The position numbers and the translations under genes are program-made. A stretch of DNA of 64,000 nt from Punctularia strigosozonata HHB-11173 SS5. Taxonomy: Eukaryota > Basidiomycota > Agaricomycetes > Corticiales > Punctulariaceae. The notes beneath the pieces were generated by a model. It had not been told where the DNA came from and did no database searches. It was given only the letters and a program-made list of their open reading frames with translations. Location of the stretch: NCBI RefSeq assembly GCF_000264995.1, contig NW_006767434.1, positions 2,320,004 through 2,384,003 of the forward strand, read 5' to 3'. Positions 46,001 to 55,785 of this stretch are shown here, in pieces. Numbering within the stretch: the first letter of the stretch is position 1; the number at the start of each line of letters is the position of its first letter.

Positions 46001-46908
46001 AACGAAGGGGCTACGGAACGGCTGAGTGGAACTCAGAGGTGAGAGCTTGGATCACATACCTTAAGTCGGATTCACGCATCTGCTCCTCCATGTCACCCTC
46101 CTCCCTGGAATAGAAGTCGGCAACGGGTCCGGTGAGGGAATTCCTGGCGTCGACGATCCGTTCCTGCTCTAACGCAGATAGCAACCAGCCATCAACCTCT
46201 TTCTTCGTCCCGTTCACATCCACTTCCCACTCTATGGGACAGTCCACATCATTGATATCCCCGATACACTCCATCTCAGCCTTCACCCATTCCTGCTCCG
46301 GCATCAACATCTGACTGGCGTAGCAACGGATAGCGAGTAGCCGCACGCCTGTATGCGGATGAGGTGCGCGGAAGAGCCTTAGCAGAGGGGCACAGGACCA
46401 GAATAGGCGATCTGGTGTCTCCGGGTTGGCGCAAAGTAGGCGATAATATGCCAGAAGCACCCGTTGGAGGCGCGAGGCGTCGAGATCCTCAACGGCGGCA
46501 TTGCGAACGAAGTTCAGGGGCCCGTGCTCCAGCATCGGTTTTTGCAGAAAAGCCAGGAAAACACTGCGACGCATCAGGTGAGAGTTCTGCGGGGGTGAAA
46601 AACGAGACATACGGCCAGATCTCAACATGTGGTTGCACCAATGTGCCAAATGCGACGAATCGGTCCTCGAGATCGTCGTCGTTCAGAATCCACCGCGCGC
46701 ACAAATCGATGAGGATGGGCCGTAGTAGAGATGCGACGGGTAGAGTGAGGGCAGGGACGGAGAGTAAGCTGGAAAAGACGTTCAAGAGTTGGCCCGAGGT
46801 TGTGGCCTGGGCGAGCGATGCGTGGTACGGCGAGTTTTGAGGTAGACTTGCTCGGAGTCGCCGGGCTTGTTTTTGGAGGTTGACCCGGAGCGGGTCGAGG
46901 AAAGCCAT
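31014..46908 (-). CDS. MDN1: Midasin, dynein-like AAA ATPase of 60S assembly
   Basis: Eighteen exons on the minus strand with all phases closing: 46613-46908, 46060-46563, 44444-46010, 44177-44370, 41701-44128, 41572-41643, 39132-41519, 38435-39049, 38279-38374, 38116-38227, 37989-38065, 37880-37932, 37687-37831, 34737-37632, 34331-34633, 32693-34280, 32281-32644 and 31014-32231; about 4,971 aa, the usual size. Six Walker A loops are seen: SAPSAGKS, GETGTGKT, GPTSAGKT, GETGSGKT, GSPGVGKT and GALDSGKT (residues about 315-2,110). A long linker follows, then an Asp/Glu-rich region in exon 16, and a C-terminal MIDAS domain with ALDDSRSM, RSTNVL and ISDG. Midasin strips assembly factors (Rsa4, Ytm1) from pre-60S particles in nucleolus and nucleoplasm. 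The starts of MDN1 and RNA1 are 178 bp apart. Confidence 0.95.
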
Positions 46909-47086
46909 GGTCGAAGCCAGGCAGAGCAAACTCAGAAGAGCCTGCCACAAATTTCGGACGCTCTCTGAGTCTCATTGCATTTCCCACGCTCTCTCATCCA
47001 CGTGATCGCGAAAGCTCCTTGCGATCGATTCCAGAAGTTTCAGTGGTAGTGTGCCTTTGCTTTCTTTCCTGTATATCCTCCCCGCC
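46909..47086. promoter_or_regulatory. Short bidirectional promoter of MDN1 and RNA1
   Basis: Only 178 bp separate the two divergent start codons, so both 5' leaders and core promoters must share it. A pyrimidine tract CTTTGCTTTCTTTCCTG lies 45-15 bp before the RNA1 ATG. Confidence 0.6.
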
Positions 47087-48298
47087 ATGACCACGATATT
47101 CGACCTCAGAGGTAAAGGCCTCAAGCTAGAAACCGAAGATGACTTCAACAAGCTCGTCACGGACCTCGATCCCACAATCATCGAGGAAATCCACCTCGGA
47201 GGCAACACCATCGGCGTAGGCGCCGCGAAGGCTCTCGCCGCGTTCCTCACGAAGGCCGACAAGTTAAAGGCGAGTCTATGTACTTCTGCTCGTTTAGCAG
47301 GCTATATTGAGTTACAGTTCACGTAGATCGCCGACTTTGCCGATATCTTCACGAGTCGTCTGATCGACGAAATACCGGTTGCGCTTTCGGCGATGTGCGA
47401 CGCCCTCATCGACAAAACCTCCCTGGTCGAGATCGATCTCTCCGACAACGCGTTTGGAGCCCGCTCGGCTGTTCCCATGGTCCCCTTCCTCACCAAGAAC
47501 CGCTCTTTCTCCATTCTCAAGCTCAATAACAACGGCCTCGGTCCCGCCGGCGGCGCCGTCATCGCATCTGCGCTTTTAGAGTCGGCCCGACTATCGGAGA
47601 AGGAGGGCAAGAAGTCGAACCTCAAGACGATCATATGTGGACGTAACCGACTCGAGGACGGGAGCGCACTAACCTGGGCCGAAGCGTTTGCGGCGCATGG
47701 CACACTTGAGGACGTGCGCATGCCGCAGAACGGCATTCGGCAAGACGGCATCATCGCGCTCGCCAAGGGCCTTTCCAAGAACCCTGCGCTGGAGCGGCTC
47801 GACCTCCAAGACAACGCCTTCAATGTCGACGACTCGGACGAGGGGTCGCGTGCGATGGCGAACGCCCTCCCGCTATGGCCCGGGCTCCAGCAGCTTGACT
47901 TCTCCGACTGCGTCATCGCGAGCGAGGACGATCACACACCACCCGCCATCATCGACGCGCTCGCCGCCGGCTCAAACCCCAAATTGCACACGCTGCAGCT
48001 GCAGAACAACAACATCGGCGCCGAGTCGTTCGCAATGCTTGCCGAGTCGCTGCCGCAGCGCATGCCCCTGCTCAAGCGGTTGGAACTACAGTGGAACGAC
48101 ATTGACGAGGACGATGAGGCGTTGAACACGATGACCGATCTTCTCAAGGCTCGTGGGGGCAAGCTGTTCATCGACGACGAAGAAGACACAGAGGAAGAGG
48201 AGCTATCGAGCGAAGAACCTGAGAAGGAGGCTGAGCAGGAGGAGACGGATGAGCTCGCGGCCATGATGAACAAAGTGAACATTAATGCAGGCCCTTGA
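47087..48298 (+). CDS. RNA1: Ran GTPase-activating protein (RanGAP)
   Basis: Two exons, 47087-47269 and 47327-48298; 384 aa. Leucine-rich repeats of the RanGAP type run through the protein: IEEIHLGGNTIGVGAAKAL, IADFADIFTSRLIDEIP (region of the GAP arginine), LVEIDLSDNAFGARS, FSILKLNNNGLGPAGG, LKTIICGRNRLEDGS and LHTLQLQNNNIGAESF. The C-terminal tail is strongly acidic (EEDTEEEELSSEEPEKE), as in yeast Rna1. It stimulates GTP hydrolysis on Ran in the cytoplasm, giving direction to nuclear transport. The single intron starts GC (AAG|GCGAGT); the nearby GT donor would break the frame, so this is a GC-AG intron. Confidence 0.95.
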
Positions 48299-48445
48299 TG
48301 TCGTGAAGGTTTGGGGTTGTTACATTGCTGCGCTTCCCATTATATCTAGATTGTACATTATAGCTACGCGGCTCTATGGCAGTGGCAACTAGGCCGTAAC
48401 GTAGCAAGATTGACAGAACCATCTCTCAGCAAATCCTTTCACGGC

Positions 48446-49096
48446 CTACGACGCGTAACAATCCGCCCACGTATTGCCATGTGCGAATTGGCTCAAGTCA
48501 AGTATGGTGCTCCCTTCGTCGGGGATGATCATCCGACACGGTGGACGCATGAGATGACGGCGATGCTGTTCCGGGTTACACAATAGACGCGAATTGTTGG
48601 GGCCAATGATCCAGCCATCCTCCATGCTGAACGCGTCCTCAACCTGAGTCTGAGGAGCGAGGCGGCCCCGCAATTCAGGCAGTATCAAATGAAGGTCAAC
48701 AAGGGCATGCTGTGGCTCCGATGAGATTTGTAAAAGAGGGTGAGGTTCGTATGCCGGGCTCTCGTAGTTGGCTGTCCCCGGGTGGATATCCCATATCCGC
48801 AGCGTCTTGTCCCAGGACCCCGAGATAACTCTTCTGCCGTCTGGCGAAAAGGCAACGCAAGTGATGGTCTCGCTGTCGCCATGCAACGGCCCGCCAATAG
48901 ATTCTCCTGTCGCCGAATCCCAAACGTACAGGGCATGTTGTTCGTTCCTGGATGCTGAAACGATGCGATTTCCATCCGGAGAGAACCCGACAGCCTGCAC
49001 AACGCCGGCATGGCCGTTTACGAGGTTCGACATTCCAACATCCCAGATCCGTGACGCGGGGGCCCAAGAACCGGAGACGATGCGGGAGACTACCAC
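48446..49096 (-). pseudogene. WD40 tail remnant of a NACHT/WD40-type protein
   Basis: An open stretch of 216 codons with no ATG at its head (the only upstream ATG runs straight into a stop), so it is 5'-truncated. It holds about two and a half WD40 repeats: VVQAVGFSPDGNRIVSAS, HALYVWDSATGESIGGPLHG, TITCVAFSPDGRRVISGSWD and KTLRIWD. After them comes a tail DGWIIGPNNSRLLCNPEQHR and FAHGNTWADCY. That exact tail layout closes many Agaricomycete NACHT-WD40 (NLR-like) proteins thought to act in non-self recognition. No NACHT or TPR sequence is visible upstream. Probably a relic; a short expressed protein from an internal Met cannot be excluded. Confidence 0.6.
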
Positions 49097-49202
49097 ATTA
49101 GCATACTTCCGAGTTCATTCGCGGAGTATACGTTCATGTTAAGTATGTACTTATAGACATTTTCCATCCTCGAGCACGAAAATTACTGGGCAGCCCGGTC
49201 CG

Positions 49203-50680
49203 TCATTGCAGAAGGCGCCCATACCGGTGCCATGCGTATGCCATCCCGGCGAGACCGGCGGAGAGCATAACAGGTCTGAAAAGAAGACGTCCGACAGCAG
49301 CACCAAAAGCAGTACACAGGTACAGGCTCTCAGTTATGCTTTTAACCCTCGCCACACGCTTGTTGAGCATGTCGTAGACTCCTTCGCGAAGCACCTCCTG
49401 CTCCAGCAAGAGCAATGGTCCATCATCGGGCAAAAGCCAGGGACATCCATTGGTGAGCGGGCTGGGATCTGTCGCCGAATACACGATGGCGTCTATCCAG
49501 GGGAAATTGTGAGAATGCATCACACGAGATTCCATGGGAAGAACCAACAACTCACTTGCAATACGTTCAACAGGCGTCATTGGAATGCCGGCGAGGATGA
49601 CCTTGAGTTGTGTATTCAATATATTTGTATCTGTAACACAACATGGTACCGTCGTGAACATAGCTAAACGGATGACAAGACTGTATCCTCACCAGCAAAC
49701 CATGGATGAATACTCGAGATCCGGATATTGTCTTTGGCATAGAGGGGAGCCAAGGCACGCATTAGGCCAAGGACACCGTGCTTCGAGGCGCTGTAGATAG
49801 GTCCCTCAAACAAAGCAATCCAAGAAGCTAGAACCAATGCATCAGGCCCCGGTGATCTTAAGCAACGGGTAGATCATACCAATGGATGCTATCAGAACTA
49901 TGGCCTTCAATCCTTCGAGAGGTGCCCGATTGATCTTCAGGTAATGCTGCGCTAAATTGACGGCTGAGGCGTCATGTCAGTGACATCCCTACATGGACGA
50001 CGGACTGCCCCACTGTATAGTACAGCGATCAGGTTTATCTCGAGTGTTTTCAAGTTCGGTTTCAATGGACGAGGGTCGGGCCCGGAAGACATCGAAGTGA
50101 CGAAGTACTGGCCCATTTCAATGACCCCGGCATTGGGAATCTAAGAGATAGAGGACGTCATTGTCTAGCTTCAGGGTATCGAGTGAACAACAGGTTACAA
50201 CGATATCGACCGCGCCGTAAGTTGAGATAGCGAGCTCAAATAGGGCTGTCTGATCTTCCCAAGATGACACATCACAGCCTTTGACGACCGCTTGGCTATG
50301 GATGAACGATGGAACGGTAAGAATCGGTTCCATAGAATTCCTCCTTGGGGTAACCTCACCCTCCTGCTGACTTGATTCGCGAGGCGGTTTCCTGAGCGCC
50401 GGCAAGATCAATGTCACCAATCACTATCTTTGCCCTGGATGACGAACCAGTGAGCTTGAACCAGAATCGATGTGCAGGTGACACGAACCCCAACTTTGCG
50501 AACTGTGTCGCTGCTGCGCGCCCGATGCCACTCGCTGCCCCTAGAAGATAACGGTACACTGATAAAGCCCTTGACTTGGCGAGCACGAACACCGAAGCCC
50601 AGCATACCCGTGATCAAGACCACTTTCCCCATGCATCGATCGCCGTATGTCAGGAGTTGATCGTCCAGGATCGTGGTCAT
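49203..50680 (-). CDS. Short-chain dehydrogenase/reductase with C-terminal membrane segment
   Basis: Nine exons on the minus strand: 50608-50680, 50489-50540, 50360-50434, 50199-50295, 50014-50140, 49880-49963, 49693-49827, 49556-49630 and 49203-49492; 335 aa, phases closing. Rossmann features: KVVLITGAASGIGRAAATQF (TGxxxGIG), VIGDIDLAGA, the Asn-Ala-Gly loop IPNAGVIE, NLIAVLY, and the catalytic YSASKHG. IHPWFADTNI follows, as in SDRs related to 15-hydroxyprostaglandin or retinol dehydrogenases. The C-terminus has CPWLLPDDGPLLLLEQEVLR and a hydrophobic end (FGAAVGRLLFRPVMLSAGLA), likely a membrane anchor. Substrate unknown. A broken paralogue lies at 53222-54774 on the other strand. Confidence 0.88.
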
Positions 50681-51764
50681 GATGCACGAAGGGGGTGGTT
50701 CGGGTGAGTATATGTTGGTGAACAAACAGGGGCAGATAGTATTTATGCGTGTTCAAGTACGGTACACCTTGGCTGTGAGGACACCCATCAGCATCTTTTG
50801 GCTGCGGTCTCTCAGTTTGTAAGGCACAATGAGTCAATTACGAACCTGATCGGTCGGTGACACATTTGAACCGGGCCGCGCTAACTGGAGCGAGGCAGAA
50901 GCACAGGAACCAGCGGTCACAGGTTCGTTCGAAGCAAGAACATAGATGACAGGTTGAGACTATTACAATCATGAGCTTAGGCAAGGTCTCGCGTGTGGAC
51001 ATCGGGAAATTCGATCATGTGCGGTGCGTGTGTAGCAGCAGCACGAAGTGGACGTTCATCCACCGCCGTCGCAAACTGAATATATGTGGGTTCAGCAGCA
51101 CTTGACGTCTTATAGTTGCAGAGAAGATGCTCACCTTCGCTGCGCTGTCATTATTTACGATAAGGTTGCCTTCCGTTGATATGAGCTACAGATCATGTAA
51201 CCGATTCCGGGCCGCGAGCGTACACGTAAGTCGTTCAACGAGTTGATCGATGGGTCTTAGCGGGACTTCCGGAAAAAAATCTCCTGCCAGTGAAAGGCGT
51301 TCCAGAACCAGTAGAATTGCGCCGATGGAGGGGGTGCGAATGGCAGCACTGCAAGGCACCACCCAATCTGGCCTTAAACGCTCTGGCGGACTGCACAGTC
51401 ACGGTCTGCACAGCTCTGCACTGACTCTGAGTGCAGGCCGCTGTGGGAACGAGGCTACCACAACGTCATCCGCTTCACCAAAGGGACGTTTGTTCCGTAC
51501 GAATCAAGTCGACGTCGCATGCCCGGGTGCACGAATGTGCTTCATTCTTAAGCTTGAGCTTGAAACATCGTAGTCACCATTCCATGGCGTCAGACTCAGA
51601 CGGGATCGAAGGTAGGAAAACCACTTCGGGTGGAAAGCGTCGTCAACAGTACGATCGCCGCCGCCTGACATCATAACCTACCCGCCATCCGCTGCGCCCC
51701 TCCACCACCCACGGTCATCTTCCTTCTTCAGACTGTGCATATAACCAATCCATCCCCACCCAAT
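50681..51764. other. Divergent intergenic region
   Basis: About 1.1 kb between the SDR (-) and membrane-protein (+) starts. Short open frames without features; no repeats of note. Confidence 0.4.
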
Positions 51765-52696
51765 ATGATGGAAAATCCGTCGCTTCTACCTCTCTTGCCA
51801 ACCATGAACGGGCACGATCGCGTCGACGCCAACAGACTGAACCGCGCTCGCGCAATGACCCTCGGTTCCTGGGTCATCAACTTTGCCTGCCAGATGTATG
51901 GCATGCTCACGTCCCCTAATATGAAGGAAGTTGCCGATGATGTAAGTGCATTCCGCCCACCGCATTTCGCAGTCTCATGTATGAGCTTGCAGAATCATTA
52001 CGCCTTTTCGCCCAATCCCTGGTTCATCGGGGCCTTCTTTTCGATGCAGACTGTTCTGCAACTTTGGTGGATATACCTCCTGTTCAAGCATTCGCAGGAA
52101 ACTGCAGGACGTTTGGATGCGCTGGGATATGCCCCAGTGTATGCCATAGGCAATATATGCATCGGCACGTCCACCCACAGTCACCTTCTTCTCCCCCTTG
52201 CTCATACCTTGACAGCCGCATGGATGATCTTCTGGATCAACCAGATGTTCTGGCCAGCACAAGCGTTGGTTACGATTAACTCGTTCATCCAGTTATGGGC
52301 GATGACCCGTCTACCGTTCATTACGCGCCTCAACCTCTCTACGCACCTTGTTGCAAAAACATTCGCCGGCATTGGCGTGCTTGACTTCCTCGATAACGGT
52401 GCTGTCGCATTGAGGTACAGCGGCCCTCCAGGTCAGGTAGTGAAGGCAATCGTCGGTGTTGTCTTCGGCATTGCGGTGAGCAAACATGTCCAATCACATC
52501 TAATCTTATCGAAATAACCAAAATGTCGTTTTCGCAGTCGTTGACGCAAGATCCGATTTTTGGAGCATGCTTGGTTTACGACCTTCTGGGCATGTATGTC
52601 GGACAATCTGGAACATGGGGCGCTACGCTGATGTGGATGGTGGTTGCAATCGGCGCCGTCGTTGCTGTAAAAACTGTAGTCTTCCGCATCTTCTAG
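51765..52696 (+). CDS. Multi-pass membrane protein of unknown function
   Basis: Exons 51765-51941, 51993-52475 and 52538-52696 give 272 aa. If a GC-AG intron at 52165-52215 (GCACGT donor, in frame) is removed, the protein is 255 aa and reads NICIAAWMIFWINQMFWPAQ without the odd insert. About six hydrophobic segments are seen: TLGSWVINFACQMYGML, NPWFIGAFFSMQTVLQLWWI, AWMIFWINQMF, TFAGIGVLDFLDNGAVAL, VVKAIVGVVFGIA and ATLMWMVVAIGAVVAVKTV. I do not recognise the family with confidence. It sits between the two SDR copies, so it may have been present before or inserted after the SDR duplication. Confidence 0.75.
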
Positions 52697-53221
52697 AGTA
52701 CATTGACAATCTTGTGATCTTGAGTTTGTAATATATAGTACCGCCAATTGACGTATATGTCACCCCTCGCTATACTCCTAGCCGAATGCCAAAAAGCCGT
52801 GCAAACGAAACTCACTAAATATAAACCTTACTTCAGCAACTGAAAAATCCTTCAATATGACCGCGGTACACTTCGACGCAACTTCTCCATACTCAAAGGC
52901 GACATCCTGCTATGACCATCTACGTCTCATGTATATGTACATACACTCTTGCAGATGAAGAAACTGATATCAATAACCGGAACGTGCCAACGCTTGACCT
53001 GCCGCCGACTCCGACTTTGCCATATTGAATGAACGAACGTAAGTAGATGAATTGGGAAGCTCATGTGCCCTCATTCGAGCTGCGCCTTTCCGGATTTCTA
53101 TCGGTATATAGGGCGGGCGTCAAGAGCTCATGCCGATCGAAGAACATTCTCAAGCTCAGTCTCTGCGCTCCCGGTTCGTACGTGTCGACGTTGCCTTATC
53201 CTCGTCACTGGCAAGGCTGCG

Positions 53222-54774
53222 ATAACGCCCATCCTGGACGAGCAACTACTCGCCTATGCTGAGCGCTGCAAAGGGAAGGTCGTTCTCATCACCGGTAAGT
53301 GAGCGCTGACCCTGATAATACGTTAAGGTCTTAAGCATCTATGGCCTCCATGTGGTTATTATAGGCCTAGGCGCGGCGAGTGGGATCGGCAGGGCCACTG
53401 CGATTTAATTCGCGAAGTTGAGGTAAGCATCTATGACTTAAGTTATGTTTCGACTTCGCTGACGCCGCCTATTAGCGCAATCGTCGTCATCGGAGACGTC
53501 GATGTCGCTAGTGCTGAAGCAGTTGTTTCTGAAGTCCAGCGCGCTCGAGGGTGAGGGTCGTGCTTGCCCTCGATGGACCCTTTACAACATCAATAACCGC
53601 GTAGGCAGGCAGCGTTCAAGCCGTGCGATGTACTCTCTTGTGATGACCAGGTTGCGCTCTTCGACTTCGCAATCGAGCGATACGGGTCTGTTGATATAGT
53701 AGTAGGTCCTGCTCCGTTATATATGTTCTTTAGAGGCTCATGATCGATATCAGATTCCGAACGCAGGTGTCAGCGAGATAGGCCGCTTCTCTCTCCCGAC
53801 CTTGTCAGCAGGACCCAATCCTCGCCAGCTGAAGCCAAACCTGAAGACATTGGATATCAATTTGACTAGCGTGCTTTACAGTATGTATCTCCCTATGTTA
53901 CGCACCAAGTTACCTCAACGATGCTTCGCAGCGGTCAATCTCGCTCAGCATTACCTGAATGTCAACAGGATTCCGGGTTCTGGTATAGCATCAATGGGTA
54001 TGCATCCTGTTCTATCAATATCTGTGTCGTCATCCCGTCAATCATGTTCTTCAAGCATCCTGGGCGGCCCTTTCCGGAGGTCCGCTGTATAGCGTGGCGA
54101 AGCATGGCTTACTTGGTCTGATGCGCTCGTTCGCTCCCGTATATGCGAAGGAGAGCATGAGAATATCAAGCATTCACCCCTGGTTCGCAGGTATGGCGCG
54201 CTATACCCTTTACTTTGTTTATTCTCCTGACATTCGTTTCTACAGACACAAATGTCCTTAGCACTCCATTGAAGGTTACGTTAGCAGGAATTCCCTTGAC
54301 CCCCGTCGGTCGAATAGCAGGCGAGTGTCCCCTGCTCTGCGTTTTTGCTACGTATTTATGACGAATCTTCCAGGTGCAATCGTATATACTGCTACGGATC
54401 CGAACCCGTCGACAAACGGATGTCCGTGGTTACTACCGGATGACGGTCCCCTCGTCCTTCTCGAGCAAGAAAGGCTTCGAGAGGGTGTACATCAATTACT
54501 GAACGATCGCTGGATGAGGGTCGTTCGGTGAGTAGCACGGCGGCACTCGTCTGGATACTACTCATAAATCTAACAATGCAGGACTACTGAGTGCATCAAG
54601 CGAAGCGCAGTGTTCATCGCTGCTCTCCTGGGCCCTCTCCTCTGGTCACGCCAACAATCCTATCAGCCAGCATCTACCTCGCAGTTTATGCTTTACGCCG
54701 ATATAAATCTTGCTGACGACATTCGTATTTCTGGAAGCGTTGGGTTGTGGGAAAGGAATCCTTACAGTTTGTGA
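53222..54774 (+). pseudogene. Decayed paralogue of the short-chain dehydrogenase
   Basis: Exon-for-exon relative of the intact SDR at 49203-50680. Exon 1 (53222-53294, 73 nt in both) encodes ITPILDEQLLAYAERCKGK and VVLITG, but the codon aligned to the ATG is ATA; an in-frame upstream ATG at 53063 would add an unrelated N-terminus. In exon 2, after GLGAASGIGRATAI, a TAA stop stands at 53406-53408 where the intact copy has Gln. Later exons stay open and conserved: IVVIGDVDVASAEAVV, IPNAGVSEIG, LYSVAKHGLLGLMR, SSIHPWFA, CPWLLPDDGP and LREGVHQLLND. One intron near 54320 begins GC (GCAG|GCGAGT). So it is a young host pseudogene, unless the stop is a sequencing error. Confidence 0.8.
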
Positions 54775-54942
54775 TGTGGCGTGCATGGCATCGATACCTG
54801 GATGAGTCGTGAATTGCGAGACGCATGTTGAAGGGAAGCACCGTGACGAAGTTGCGCTCGCCGCCTGTCGGCACGGGGTTTTCCCACGTCTTCGCTTCGT
54901 CTTTCGACTTTCGTCTGAGCTTGCAAGGTGTTCCTACCCACC

Positions 54943-55548
54943 ATGAGACCTCGGGTCACCCTCCCCCAACTCTCGCAGGCGCGGCACAACCACACACGCG
55001 TACTGCAGACAGCCCGCGCGAAGAATCTGAATGCCGCCTCGCCACGCAAGCCTTTGCTACCCGAAAGGCAACGCTACCGCGCACCCGATCCGTTGCTGAA
55101 GGTTGCCCCGGAGGCTATCACCGAAGACCTCACGTTCGTCCATCGACCGCCTCCGAGCGCGCCGACGCCATTCTCTCTGACGACGAGCCCTGCGTCGCCG
55201 CTCCTGCGACCGAAGGCGCCGGGGGATGTCGCTTCGTCTGGCGAGTTGCAATTACCGCCCGCTGCCCGTGCCACAAAGGCCGTACCCAGTAACCGGCTCT
55301 CTCCCGAGCAAATAGAAGAGATACGCAGGCTTAGACAGGAGCATCCGACGGAATGGACGAGGGGAAGGCTGGCGAACAAGTTTGGGTGCACGAGCGCGTT
55401 CGTGGCGCAGATCGCACCGCTGAAAAACACGACGCGGAAGGAGGTACTTGCCGCGAGGGACGCAGAACATGAGATGATGCGAGCGAACTGGGGAGAGCGC
55501 AAACGGCTCACGGTGGAGGTTAGGAGAAAGCGGAAGGAGTTCTGGTGA
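54943..55548 (+). CDS. MRPL20: Mitochondrial large-subunit ribosomal protein mL58 (MRPL20)
   Basis: One exon, 201 aa, from MRPRVTLPQLSQARHNHTR, a basic N-terminus suited to mitochondrial import. The diagnostic block is RLSPEQIEEIRRLRQEHPTE, then WTRGRLANKFGCTSAFVAQI, followed by the basic ending EVRRKRKEFW; this matches the fungal mL58/MRP-L20 family of the mitoribosomal large subunit. The middle is Pro/Ala-rich and variable. The gene is intron-free like uS17m. The ATG at 54943 is used because no earlier ATG is in frame. Confidence 0.88.
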   Translation: MRPRVTLPQLSQARHNHTRVLQTARAKNLNAASPRKPLLPERQRYRAPDPLLKVAPEAITEDLTFVHRPPPSAPTPFSLTTSPASPLLRPKAPGDVASSGELQLPPAARATKAVPSNRLSPEQIEEIRRLRQEHPTEWTRGRLANKFGCTSAFVAQIAPLKNTTRKEVLAARDAEHEMMRANWGERKRLTVEVRRKRKEFW

Positions 55549-55785
55549 CCGGTTTCGTCGTGCACCCGGGAGGTATGTGCCAAAATTCAAAATTGCCCGC
55601 TTTCTGACTCCAGGCTGCAGCGCTCTGCATCATCGCGGTGGTATACTCAAGCTATCAACTCACTGGTGCCTCTTGCTACCTACTGTGTTATACATCATAT
55701 CTGCTTTAATAAGGCTATGCTCGAAGGAACGCCCGAACTTGCTGAGCTATCTCGTGGTCAAGTACGGACCTTCCCCCTCTCACTC

